From Pseudomonas triticifolii (GTDB lineage Bacteria > Pseudomonadota > Gammaproteobacteria > Pseudomonadales > Pseudomonadaceae): a DNA stretch of 64,000 nt. The notes below the pieces were generated by a model. The model was given only the letters and a program-made list of their open reading frames with translations. It was not told the DNA's origin and searched no databases. A program made the position numbers and the translations under genes. The first letter of the stretch is position 1. Every line of letters starts with the position of its first letter. This document shows, in pieces, positions 37,330 through 45,954 of the stretch. The stretch covers positions 96,955 to 160,954 of the forward strand of contig NZ_JACONV010000010.1 in assembly GCF_014358015.1 (NCBI RefSeq), read 5' to 3'.

Positions 37330-38982
37330 ATGCTGACCCTGCTCGATTTGCTATCCGCCGTGGCCTTGCTGATCTGGGGCACGCATATCGTGCGCACTGG
37401 CATCCTTCGTGTTTACGGCGCACAACTGCGGCGCGTGCTCAGCCAGAACATGTCCAGACGTCCGCTGGCCTTTATCGCCGGTATTCTCGTGACCGCGATG
37501 GTGCAGAGCAGCAACGCCACAGCCATGCTGGTCACCTCCTTCGTGGGCCAGGGCCTGATGACGCTGACGCCTGCGCTGGTCATCATGCTCGGTGCCGATG
37601 TCGGCACTGCGTTGATGTCGCGGGTGCTGACCTTCGATCTGTCGTGGCTGTCGCCGCTGCTGATTTTCCTCGGCGTGGTGTTCTTTCTGTCGCGCAAGCA
37701 GACGCGGGCCGGACAGTTGGGCCGCGTGGGTATCGGCCTGGGCCTGATCGTGCTGGCGCTGCAATTGATTGTCGAGGCGGCGGCTCCGATCACTCAGGCG
37801 GCCGGCGTGAAGGTGTTGTTCGCTTCATTGACGGGCGATCTGCTGCTGGACGCGCTGGTCGGTGCGATGTTTGCCCTGATCTCGTACTCAAGCCTTGCGG
37901 CCGTACTGCTGACCGCCACCCTGGCGGGCGCAGAAATCATCGGGTTGCCGGTGGCCATCGGTCTGGTCATCGGCGCCAACATCGGCAGCGGCCTGCTGGC
38001 GTTTCTGAGCACCAGCATGCAGAACGTCGCAGGACGACAGGTTGCGCTGGGCAGCCTGTTGTACAAGCTGCTGGGCCTGCTGCTGATCATCCCGGTGCTC
38101 GACCCGCTGGTGGCGTGGATCGACACGCTGGGCTTCAGCCCTCAGGAACTGGTCATCGGTTTCCACCTGATCTACAACACAATGCGTTGCCTGATCATGC
38201 TGCCCACCGTTGGCCCCATGGCGCGCCTGTGCGCCGCCTTGCTGCCGCAGCAGAACGAAGTCGGCGGCCTGGCCAAACCTCGCCATCTGGACCTGACAGC
38301 GCTCAGCACGCCCGCGCTCGCGCTGGCCAATGCCGTGCGTGAAACCCTGCGCATGGGCGACCTGATCGAAAGCATGCTCGGTTCGATGCTGGCTGTATTG
38401 CGCGGCACCCAGACCGCCGTCACTCAGGAAGTGCGTCGCCTCAACGATGACGTGGAGGCGCTGTACAGCGCGATCAAGCTGTACTTGGCACAGATGCCGC
38501 GCGAGGAGCTGGGCGAGCACGATAACCGCCGCTGGGCCGAGATCATTGAGCTGACGATTAACCTGGAGCTGGCTGCCGGACTGATTGAGCGCATGCTGCG
38601 CAAGATCCAGCAGCAGAAGACGTCGCAGCGTCGTTCGTTCTCGGAAACGGGACTTGAGGAACTGGCCGACCTGCAGATCCAGTTGCAGTCCAACCTGCGC
38701 CTGGGTCTGTCGGTGTTTCTCAGTGGCGACGAGGAGAGCGCGCGGCAGTTGTTGCGCGAAAAACGTCGTTTTCGGGCTCAGGAGCGGCGGCTGGCGCATG
38801 CCCATGTCAGCCGGCTGCAGCGTAAAGTGGTGCAAAGCATCGAGACCAGCTCATTGCACCTGGAACTGATCGCCGACATGAAGCGCCTCAATTCGCTATT
38901 CTGCAGCAGCGCCTACGCCGTGCTGGAAACCTCCGATACCGGGGCATTGTCCAGCGAAAGCGCGGCGGAACAATCGCTGTGA
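37330..38982 (+). CDS. Na+/phosphate cotransporter family protein with PhoU-like C-terminus
   Basis: This 550-residue protein has two inverted-repeat membrane halves with the NptA signature: QSSNATAMLVTSFVGQGLM in the first and SYSSLAAVLLTATLAGAE (a weaker, SYSS form) in the second, plus GANIGSGLLAFLS. A cytoplasmic, helical PhoU-like tail (residues about 340-535, e.g. RRFRAQERRLAHAHVSRLQR) follows. Proteins of this class move phosphate with sodium and may export it. It stands alone, followed by an M16 peptidase gene 57 bases on. Confidence 0.88.
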   Translation: MLTLLDLLSAVALLIWGTHIVRTGILRVYGAQLRRVLSQNMSRRPLAFIAGILVTAMVQSSNATAMLVTSFVGQGLMTLTPALVIMLGADVGTALMSRVLTFDLSWLSPLLIFLGVVFFLSRKQTRAGQLGRVGIGLGLIVLALQLIVEAAAPITQAAGVKVLFASLTGDLLLDALVGAMFALISYSSLAAVLLTATLAGAEIIGLPVAIGLVIGANIGSGLLAFLSTSMQNVAGRQVALGSLLYKLLGLLLIIPVLDPLVAWIDTLGFSPQELVIGFHLIYNTMRCLIMLPTVGPMARLCAALLPQQNEVGGLAKPRHLDLTALSTPALALANAVRETLRMGDLIESMLGSMLAVLRGTQTAVTQEVRRLNDDVEALYSAIKLYLAQMPREELGEHDNRRWAEIIELTINLELAAGLIERMLRKIQQQKTSQRRSFSETGLEELADLQIQLQSNLRLGLSVFLSGDEESARQLLREKRRFRAQERRLAHAHVSRLQRKVVQSIETSSLHLELIADMKRLNSLFCSSAYAVLETSDTGALSSESAAEQSL

Positions 38983-39039
38983 ACGTAAGGGGAGCCTCGA
39001 AGTCTGTTAAACATACCGGCCCGCAAGGAAAGCTGCGTT

Positions 39040-40425
39040 ATGCGTTGCCTGCTGTTCGCTTGTCTGCTTCTCGGCTCACTCCCTTCGTTCGCCCTTGACC
39101 GCCTGAAAGTCGAGGGCTATCTGCTGCCCAATGGTTTGCAAGTCCTTCTGAAACCCGGCTATGAGAAGGGTCACGTTGCTATCCGTCTGGTGGTGGGCAT
39201 TGGCTTCGATGACTTTCCGTGCAAGGACAAGGAGCTGCCACACCTGCTGGAACATCTGCTGTTCAGCGGTATCGACGCCAGCGGCGAAGGTGGTCTGGAA
39301 GAGCGCATGCAGGCGTTGGGCGGCGAGTGGAATGCGTTCACCAGCAACACCGATACAACGTTCGTCCTCGAGGCTCCGGCACGCAACCAGCGCAAAGTGC
39401 TGGATCTGTTGCTGGAGGTCATGACCCGCACCGAGCTGAATCAGGCGCGCCTGGACACCGTCAAAAGTATCGTCGAGCGCGAAGACGGGGGGCATTTCTC
39501 GCACTTGCAGCGCCTGCTCGACAGACGCGATTCGAGTCGCGGTGCCAGTAGCCAGCTGGCGATCGAACTGGGCCTCAAGTGCGCCGAACGCCCTGAAGTG
39601 GACGGCATCACGCTGGAGCAGATCGAAGACGTGTTCGCGTCTTGGTACGCCGCCAACAACATGACGTTGATCGTGGTCGGCGACCTGGACAAGCTGCTGC
39701 CGGCCTATCTGGAACGCACCTACGGCAAGCTGGCTCCCACCGATCCGATTGATCACCCGCCACTGGCTGAAAGTAATGGCTCGGCCGAACCCAGACGCGA
39801 GCTCGAACGCGGCGGGCTCGGGGAGAATGCCAGGCTGCACCTGATCTATCCCGAGCCGCAGCTGGACGACCAGCATGACGAGACCTGGGATCTGGTCAAG
39901 GCCTATCTCGACTGGTCGCTCTATACCGAGTTGCGCCTCAAGCACAGCCTGTCGTATGGGCCGTCGGCTGAGCGTGAAGTCTTTGGCGATGTGGGCTTCC
40001 TGAGCCTTAATGCCGACGTCGAACGCCAGGACGCCGACCGGGCCGAAAAGGAAATACGCGCTCTGGTCGAGCGTTTACAGAACGACGGTATGCAGCCCGA
40101 GACCTTTGCGCGCCTGCGTGACATGGCCGTCGACCGACAAGCCTGGGCGGTTCAGGGCAACAGCGCGCTGGCCGATTATTACTGGGGCGCGCTCAACGAC
40201 TATGAGGACGGTCGCTTCACCGACCCCGCCAAACGCATCAAGGCCGTGAGCCTGGAAACCGCCAATCGGGCGATGCGACAGTTATTGGCACAACCTGGCT
40301 ATATGCGCGTTGAAAAACCGCTGCTCAGCTACGACAGTCTGTATTGGATCATCGCCGCCGTCGCGGGGCTGATCGTCATGCTGCTGGCACGGGTGCTATG
40401 GCGCTGGCGGGCACATCGTCGATAA
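39040..40425 (+). CDS. M16 family zinc peptidase with C-terminal membrane anchor
   Basis: This 461-residue protein has a signal peptide (ending PSFA-LD), the inverted zinc motif HLLEH near residue 70 in LPHLLEHLLFSG and a downstream IVERED glutamate, so the catalytic half of an M16 (insulinase/pitrilysin-like) peptidase appears intact. The inactive C-terminal domain follows (GGLGENARLHLIYPEPQ). The chain ends with one membrane helix (LYWIIAAVAGLIVMLLARVL) and a basic tail. The likely topology is a periplasmic protease anchored at the C-terminus. No second M16 subunit is adjacent. Confidence 0.87.
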   Translation: MRCLLFACLLLGSLPSFALDRLKVEGYLLPNGLQVLLKPGYEKGHVAIRLVVGIGFDDFPCKDKELPHLLEHLLFSGIDASGEGGLEERMQALGGEWNAFTSNTDTTFVLEAPARNQRKVLDLLLEVMTRTELNQARLDTVKSIVEREDGGHFSHLQRLLDRRDSSRGASSQLAIELGLKCAERPEVDGITLEQIEDVFASWYAANNMTLIVVGDLDKLLPAYLERTYGKLAPTDPIDHPPLAESNGSAEPRRELERGGLGENARLHLIYPEPQLDDQHDETWDLVKAYLDWSLYTELRLKHSLSYGPSAEREVFGDVGFLSLNADVERQDADRAEKEIRALVERLQNDGMQPETFARLRDMAVDRQAWAVQGNSALADYYWGALNDYEDGRFTDPAKRIKAVSLETANRAMRQLLAQPGYMRVEKPLLSYDSLYWIIAAVAGLIVMLLARVLWRWRAHRR

Positions 40426-40523
40426 GTGCCGTGCAGGTGCAACGCACCTCTTTCTACAGGGACCCGCGCGGCGTTGTTATGCTGCGCGGGTTTTTGAGTG
40501 TTTCAAACCGAGTGAACTGCCTG

Positions 40524-41705
40524 ATGCCTGACCTGAACCGCTTCGTGACACCCGTGCTCAACCTGATGCAACGCTATCCGGGGCTCATTGCGGCTTTTGG
40601 TTTCGTCTCCGGCATCGCCAGCTTCATTCTGGTGGATCGACAGGAAGGGCTGGCCACCTGGATCGCGGTGGTCATGCTGATCAGCTGGTTATGGCTGATG
40701 GTCGAGAACACCATGGTCGGGCTACTCAACAAGGCCATCGGCCGCGAGATCCCGCAGGGCCTGCTGCGCTACGGCACGCAGATGATCCATCAGGAAAGTC
40801 TGTTCTTCGTCTTGCCGTTCTTTTTCATCACCACTACGTGGAACAGCGGACAGGCGGTGTTCACGGCGCTGCTGGGCGCTGCCGGACTGATTTCGATCAT
40901 CGACCCGCTGTACTACAAATGGCTCGCCCCACGGCGCTGGCTGTTCATGGCCTTGCACACCCTGACCCTGTTCGCCGCATTGCTCACGGCATTACCCATC
41001 ATCGTTCACCTGACCACCGCCCAGAGTTACAAGCTGGCGCTTGGCGTCGCGATGTTGCTGTCCTTCCCTAGCCTGGCGTCGTCCTTTCCCCTGAACAACT
41101 GGCGCAATGGCCTGATGGTGCTCACGATGATCGTGGTCGCGGGCGGCGCGGGATGGCTGCTGCGCTCATGGGTGCCGCCTGCAACGTTGTGGCTGACCGA
41201 AGTCGCCGTCAGCCCTGACTTCGACAACAAGAACCGCACGCCGGGCGACAGCATCCGACAGATCAGCGCCAATCAGTTGCGCAGCGGCGGCCTGTACGCC
41301 TATACCGCAATCAACGCGCCACGCGGCCTTGAGGAACGCATCTACCATGTGTGGCGACATGACGGTAAGGAAATGGACCGGATCGCGCTGGATATCCATG
41401 GCGGGCGCAAGGAAGGCTATCGCGCCTGGACCCACAAGCAGAACTTCCCTCAGGACGTGGTCGGGCGCTGGCAGGTGAGGGTGCTGACCGAGGATGGGCA
41501 GATGATCGGCGTGCTGCGCTTTACGGTCACTGACGCCGACGAGCCTGCCGTGAAGCGTCCGACCGGCAGGATCATCAAGCTCAAGCCAGGCGGCGATACC
41601 GGCGAAGAGCCCGCAGCCGAAGCGGCACCGGAAAAGTCCGAGCCGGTTCAACCGAAGCAGGAAGCACCCGCAGCCGAAGCGGCGCCCGAAGCGCCGGCTC
41701 AGTAA
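40524..41705 (+). CDS. DUF5924/DUF2914 membrane protein
   Basis: This 393-residue protein has about seven membrane helices (e.g. PGLIAAFGFVSGIASFILV; LFFVLPFFFITTTW), followed from residue about 250 by a DUF2914 periplasmic-type domain (YTAINAPRGLEERIYHVWRH; HGGRKEGYRAWTHKQNF; GRWQVRVLTEDGQMIGVLRF) and an alanine/glutamate-proline tail. The DUF2914 sequence matches the H-x-W ... G-x-R-x-[SW] pattern of the family. Function is unknown. I choose the ATG at 40524 because the first helix follows; upstream ATGs (e.g. at 40479) would add residues overlapping the M16 gene 3' region. Confidence 0.82.
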   Translation: MPDLNRFVTPVLNLMQRYPGLIAAFGFVSGIASFILVDRQEGLATWIAVVMLISWLWLMVENTMVGLLNKAIGREIPQGLLRYGTQMIHQESLFFVLPFFFITTTWNSGQAVFTALLGAAGLISIIDPLYYKWLAPRRWLFMALHTLTLFAALLTALPIIVHLTTAQSYKLALGVAMLLSFPSLASSFPLNNWRNGLMVLTMIVVAGGAGWLLRSWVPPATLWLTEVAVSPDFDNKNRTPGDSIRQISANQLRSGGLYAYTAINAPRGLEERIYHVWRHDGKEMDRIALDIHGGRKEGYRAWTHKQNFPQDVVGRWQVRVLTEDGQMIGVLRFTVTDADEPAVKRPTGRIIKLKPGGDTGEEPAAEAAPEKSEPVQPKQEAPAAEAAPEAPAQ

Positions 41706-41715
41706 GCGGTCAGTG

Positions 41716-42957
41716 TCAGGTGGCGGTGGCGCCAAAGAACCAGTAGCAGACGAAAATGGCCGCCACCACGCCACAGAACTCGGCCAGTAGCGCGCAACCC
41801 ACTGCATGGCGCGCACGCTGGATGCCGACCGCACCGAAATACACGGCCAGCACGTAGAACGTGGTTTCAGTACTGCCCTGAATCGTTGCGGCAGCCAGCG
41901 CGGCAAAGCTGTCCACACCCTGAGTCTGCATGGTCTCGATCAGCAGCGCCCGCGCGGCACTGCCGGAGAAAGGTTTGACCATCGCGGTGGGCAGGGCGTC
42001 GACGAAGCGCGTGTCCCAGCCCAGCCATTCCACCATGTGCCGAATGCCTTCCAGGCCGAAGTCCAGCGCGCCTGACGCACGCAGCACGCCCACTGCGCAC
42101 AGCATCGCCACCAGATACGGCAACAGGCTCTTGGCGACGTCAAACCCTTCCTTCGCGCCCTCCACGAATGCTTCATACACCTGCACTTTGCGCAGCGAAC
42201 CGATGATCAGAAACATCATGATCAGGCCGAACAGCGTGAGGTTGCCCAGAATCGACGACAGCCCGGCCAGCGCAGCCGCCGACAGCGTCGCCAGAAACGC
42301 CATGAAGCCGCCCAGCAGCAGCGCACCGGGAATCAGATAGGCCAGCACCACCGGGTCCCACAGACGCAAGCGCTGCATGAACGCCACCGACAGCAGGCCG
42401 ACGACGGTCGAGGCGCTGGTGGCCAGCAGGATCGGCAGGAAAACCAGCGTCGGGTCTACAGCACCTTGCTGTGCGCGGTACATGAAGATCGTCACCGGCA
42501 GCAGGGTCAGGGACGATGCGTTGAGCACCAGAAACAGGATCTGCGCGTTGCTGGCGGCATCCTTGCTGGGATTGAGTTCCTGCAGAGAGCGCATGGCCTT
42601 GAGGCCGATAGGCGTTGCGGCGTTATCCAGCCCGAGGGCGTTGGCAGCAAAGTTGAGGGTAATCAGGCCCAGCGCCGGATGGCCGGGCGGCACTTCGGGC
42701 ATCAGCCGCAGGAACAGCGGCCCGAGCACCTTCGCCAGCCAGTCGACGATGCCGGCCTTTTCGGCAATGCGCAGAAAACCAAGCCAGAGGGTGAGGGTGC
42801 CGAACAACAGCACCATGACCTCGACCGACAGCTTGGCCATGGCAAAGATGCTTTCGACCATCGCCGCGAAGATGCCCGCATTGCCGCCAATCAGCCACTG
42901 CGCCATCGCGGAAATCGCCGCCACGACAAAAAAACCAAGCCACAGGCCATTGAGCAT
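41716..42957 (-). CDS. Fused SpmA/SpmB-type nucleoside-recognition membrane protein
   Basis: This 413-residue polytopic protein shows two nucleoside-recognition (Gate) domains in one chain: an SpmA-like half (MLNGLWLGFFVVAAISAM; LNFAANALGLDNAATPIG) and an SpmB-like half (FDVAKSLLPYLVAMLCAVG; IQGSTETTFYVLAVYFGAVG). In Bacillus the separate SpmA and SpmB proteins act in spore-core dehydration; the fused form is common in non-sporulating gamma-proteobacteria with unknown function. It is convergent with the DUF5924 gene. No nucleoside-metabolism gene is adjacent. Confidence 0.88.
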   Translation of the reverse strand: MLNGLWLGFFVVAAISAMAQWLIGGNAGIFAAMVESIFAMAKLSVEVMVLLFGTLTLWLGFLRIAEKAGIVDWLAKVLGPLFLRLMPEVPPGHPALGLITLNFAANALGLDNAATPIGLKAMRSLQELNPSKDAASNAQILFLVLNASSLTLLPVTIFMYRAQQGAVDPTLVFLPILLATSASTVVGLLSVAFMQRLRLWDPVVLAYLIPGALLLGGFMAFLATLSAAALAGLSSILGNLTLFGLIMMFLIIGSLRKVQVYEAFVEGAKEGFDVAKSLLPYLVAMLCAVGVLRASGALDFGLEGIRHMVEWLGWDTRFVDALPTAMVKPFSGSAARALLIETMQTQGVDSFAALAAATIQGSTETTFYVLAVYFGAVGIQRARHAVGCALLAEFCGVVAAIFVCYWFFGATAT

Positions 42958-43301
42958 CGGATAAGTCCCTCACAAGATGCGGGGGATGATAACGGCGAGG
43001 GGGGCTGGAGGGAAATCGGGGGGCGCGTTTGGCCATGCTTTTACGGGGAGCGACCAACTTGAAGCAGACGTTGACGCCTGAGCCGTTTTTTTCGTAGCGT
43101 ACAGTCATCGAAGCGACTGACCGGATGAGATTGAGCGCTTCCTGGCCCAACGATTCATCGAAGGGTGTCCGCGCAAGGCGGGCCGAGGCGAAAGCCAGAG
43201 CAGTGTCCGGATCTGTTTTACCGAATACGTAAAGAGGCACCTGTCAAAGGGTGCCTTTTTTCGTTTCTGCGTCTTAACGTCTGGTAGCGGCAGGTTGACA
43301 C
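42958..43301. other. Gap with a terminator and an uninterpreted open reading stretch
   Basis: On the minus strand an open frame runs from a GTG at 43240 (MPLYVFGKTDPDTALAFASA...) with coding-like composition down to about 43020 before running on out of frame over the neighbouring gene. It follows directly on a stop codon and has no clear ribosome site, so it may be a remnant. A hairpin (43231-43262) overlaps its start. Confidence 0.4.
43231..43262 (+). terminator. Plus-strand terminator with no obvious upstream gene
   Basis: AGGCACC-N8-GGTGCCT followed by T6 reads as a terminator on the plus strand, yet no plus-strand gene precedes it. It may also end the minus-strand orphan gene (weak TCTTT tract on that side). 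Confidence 0.7.
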
Positions 43302-43823
43302 TTATCGTGTCTTCCCAAACAACAACACGAACGCCATGCTGCCTTTCAAGCGAGGGCCCTCATCTTCATCGGTGTGGTACGCACTCTCGACTACTAGCTG
43401 CAAATCCTGCCACTGTCGTCGTTCCTTTGCAGCTCTTCTTACCTCAAAGAAAACATTGTATGCGCCTGTCGGGTCTTCGATCCTGATCGAGTAGCACCAA
43501 TTTCGCTCCGCAGCAGTCTCCCACACCTTGGTCTTGGGCGACCCGGCCAGACTTCGGATCAACATGGGCAGTCTATGGGACAGCCTGTAACGTATCGGGC
43601 AAAACCTTCTGGGCCGAGGACTGCTCCCATCAATGATCCATTCTGCGAACGGATGAGTGCCTGCCTCATAGCCTTTGGAAAAACAGTGATTCGAAAAGGT
43701 TACATGTACGCGAAGCGTTTTTCCGGCGAGCTGGCTGTGGACTTCGAACGAGAAAGGCTCTAGGTGAGACAGATCAATATGACAGCCGCCGATTATCAAA
43801 GCGGGAAAATAAGGATTGGTCAC
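43302..43823 (-). CDS. Orphan hypothetical protein, lower GC than neighbours
   Basis: This 173-residue soluble protein has no signal peptide or membrane helix. It starts with GTG, preceded by AAGGA, and reads MTNPYFPALIIGGCHIDLSH, with RRFCPIRYRLSHRLPMLIRS and WCYSIRIEDPTGAYNVFFEV further on. The alternating pattern suggests a beta-rich fold. I vaguely associate this pattern with proteins of unknown function scattered in mobile or variable regions of other bacteria, but I cannot name a family. Its base composition is lower in GC than the flanks and it lies in a variable stretch, so acquisition by transfer is plausible. It is alone on its strand. Confidence 0.7.
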   Translation of the reverse strand: MTNPYFPALIIGGCHIDLSHLEPFSFEVHSQLAGKTLRVHVTFSNHCFSKGYEAGTHPFAEWIIDGSSPRPRRFCPIRYRLSHRLPMLIRSLAGSPKTKVWETAAERNWCYSIRIEDPTGAYNVFFEVRRAAKERRQWQDLQLVVESAYHTDEDEGPRLKGSMAFVLLFGKTR

Positions 43824-43937
43824 AGCTTTCCTTGGCGGCGAGGGAATCGCCCATACCTGGGCTATAGCGCCGGCAAATTCTAGCCGTTAAAAAAAACGAA
43901 AAGCCAAATTCATGCTTCCTCAACACCCCTGGAAACA

Positions 43938-43963
43938 CAAAACCCCGGGAAGCCGGGGTTTTG
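43938..43963. terminator. Bidirectional terminator after gltP
   Basis: CAAAACCCCGG-GAAG-CCGGGGTTTTG: an 11-bp perfect stem with a tetraloop and T4. It can end gltP (minus strand). Confidence 0.92.
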
Positions 43964-43981
43964 TATTTTGCCATTCAGCAA

Positions 43982-45313
43982 TCACTCCGCCGCAGGGCGG
44001 CCCAGCGGGACGGGTTCCTTGCTGCGCCAGTGCGGCAGGGATTCCCAGTAGGCCTGGCCCTTGGCGTCGTCGTACATGCCTTCCCAACGCGAGATAACCA
44101 GTACGGCCAAGGCGTTACCGATCACGTTCAGTGCGGTACGGGCCATGTCCATGATGCGGTCGACACCTGCGATGAAGGCCAGGCCTTCCAGCGGGATGCC
44201 TGCGCTGCCCAGAGTGGCCAGCAGCACCACGAAGGACACGCCCGGAACGCCCGCGATGCCCTTGGAGGTGACCATCAGGGTCAGGACCAGCATCAGTTGT
44301 GCGCCAATGGACAGGTCGATGCCGTACAACTGGGCAATGAAGATCGCCGCAATGCTCTGATAAAGCGTCGATCCGTCGAGGTTGAAGGAGTAACCGGTCG
44401 GCACCACGAAACTGCAGATCGCTTTTGGCGCGCCGTAGGCTTCCATCTTCTGGATAACGCGCGGCAGCACGGTTTCGGAACTGGCAGTGGAGTAGGCCAG
44501 AATCAGCTCATCCTTGAAGATGCGCATCAGCTTCACCACCGAGAAGCCGAAGGCACGGGCGATCAGGCCCAATACCACGAACGCGAAGAATGCGATGGCG
44601 ACGTACACCAGGATCACCAGCTTGGCCAGCGGCAGCAACGAGGCGAAGCCGAAGTTGGCGACGGTCACGGCAATCAGCGCGAATACACCGATCGGTGCAT
44701 AGTTCATGATCATGTGCGTGACCTTGAACATGGTTTCCGAGACACCCTGGAACATCTTGACCAGAGGATCACGGACGTCCGCCTGCAAGCTCGAAAGCCC
44801 CAGACCGAACAGCACCGAGAAGAAGATGATCGGCAGCATTTCGCCACGCGCCATGGCCGCAAAGATGTTGGACGGGATCAGGTTGAGGATCGTGGCGATA
44901 AACGCGTGATCGTGCTGAACCTCGGCAGTGGTCTGCTGATATTTGGAAATATCGACCGTGCCCAGCGTGCTCATGTCGATGCCGGTGCCGGGGTGGAAGA
45001 CATTGGCCAGAACCAGGCCGACCAGAATCGCGATCGTGGTAACCACCTCGAAGTAGATGATGGTCTTGAGGCCGATGCGGCCCAGCTTCTTCGCATCGCC
45101 GACGCCTGCGATGCCCACCACCAGCGAGGCGACGACGATAGGGATGACGATCATCTTGATCAGTCGAATGAAGATATCACCTGCAGGCTGCAGGATATTG
45201 CTGATCCACCAGGCCTTTTCAGCACTGAAGTGGTTGAGAAACGCACCAACGGCGATGCCCAGTGCCAGACCGATCAGGATCTGCCAGGCCAGACTCAGCT
45301 TTGCCTTCTTCAT
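43982..45313 (-). CDS. gltP: Glutamate/aspartate:proton symporter GltP
   Basis: This 443-residue DAACS-family transporter has about eight membrane segments plus two re-entrant loops. Signatures include LAYSTASSETVLPRVI (serine-rich loop), FVVPTGYSFNLDGSTLYQSI and the MVTSKGIAGVPGVSFVVLLA region that hold the substrate and sodium/proton sites. The MARTALNVIGNALAVLVIS end is typical of GltP. It imports glutamate and aspartate by proton symport. The ATG ending at 45313 has AAGGG 8 bases before it; an upstream extension of 35 residues has no membrane features. A 641-base gene-free region follows upstream. Confidence 0.95.
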   Translation of the reverse strand: MKKAKLSLAWQILIGLALGIAVGAFLNHFSAEKAWWISNILQPAGDIFIRLIKMIVIPIVVASLVVGIAGVGDAKKLGRIGLKTIIYFEVVTTIAILVGLVLANVFHPGTGIDMSTLGTVDISKYQQTTAEVQHDHAFIATILNLIPSNIFAAMARGEMLPIIFFSVLFGLGLSSLQADVRDPLVKMFQGVSETMFKVTHMIMNYAPIGVFALIAVTVANFGFASLLPLAKLVILVYVAIAFFAFVVLGLIARAFGFSVVKLMRIFKDELILAYSTASSETVLPRVIQKMEAYGAPKAICSFVVPTGYSFNLDGSTLYQSIAAIFIAQLYGIDLSIGAQLMLVLTLMVTSKGIAGVPGVSFVVLLATLGSAGIPLEGLAFIAGVDRIMDMARTALNVIGNALAVLVISRWEGMYDDAKGQAYWESLPHWRSKEPVPLGRPAAE

Positions 45314-45954
45314 ATTATTACCCTTGGTTAAAAGTGGCTTGGGCACTTCCAAAACCGACACGCCGAAAGTGCTTTTCCACAGCAATTTCAAGCGGCGGAT
45401 AACTTTGAAAATGTCCACAGAAGGTCACCGCAGGCGAGCGTCCCAGCTCTGTAGCAGGCGAAAAAAGGCGCAACTATTCCCATGGCAGGCGCGCGAGTCT
45501 AATGCCGTAAACGCCTACCTCATGCCGGATCGGCATACAAAAACGACAAAAACTATCGATTTGCGACATGGGAGAATGCCGTTATTCGGCGCAAACGCGG
45601 CTAAAACGTCGCCTGCGTTGTAAAGAGGGGTTCAGGGATCAGGACGGCGTGGGGCAGAGGGGAAGGTGATTTTTTACGGATTTATTGGATATACGGTGGA
45701 CTTTCGGGGGGAAAACCAGAAGCGAAAAACGTAAAGCGCCGCACGAGCAAGGCCATTTCCGCTCGACGGGATCGAGTCGCGAAACAGTTTACTGGTGCGG
45801 CAGCTTGCCTGACCCGGCCCTCGACGGAAGTACTCCCTGTACTCCTAGGTCACGCCGATTCTTTCAATCAACGCAACCCGGCCCCCTGGTCATGCACTTA
45901 CCTTCCTCAGGCCGTGCATCGAGAAAGAGTCACTCGACTCTCTCCCTCTTTCGA
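45314..45954. other. Gene-free region upstream of gltP
   Basis: These 641 bases show no convincing gene. The part nearest gltP is the promoter and leader. The middle (about 45610-45720) is rich in GGA triplets on the plus strand, but I see no clear terminator or GacA-box, so I do not call a regulatory RNA. The 45800-45950 part has CTC and GAG pairings near the Ivy stop that could form a weak hairpin. Confidence 0.4.

Noticed and set aside
37140..37330. Pho box upstream of the Na/Pi transporter
   Set aside because: Only single CTGTCA-like halves are seen, without the 11-base-spaced direct repeat.
42623..43240. A 205-codon minus-strand gene reaching into the SpmA/SpmB-type gene
   Set aside because: Beyond about 43020 it overlaps the start of a well-supported gene in another frame; only the first part looks coding, so I describe it as a possible remnant.
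43961..45331. A 456-codon open frame on the plus strand opposite gltP
   Set aside because: Low-complexity His/Gln/Asp-rich shadow of a transporter gene whose membrane helices are unmistakable.
45600..45720. Possible Rsm-type regulatory RNA
   Set aside because: GGA triplets are present but no GacA box (TGTAAG-N6-CTTACA), no clear terminator and no stable hairpin display of the GGA motifs.
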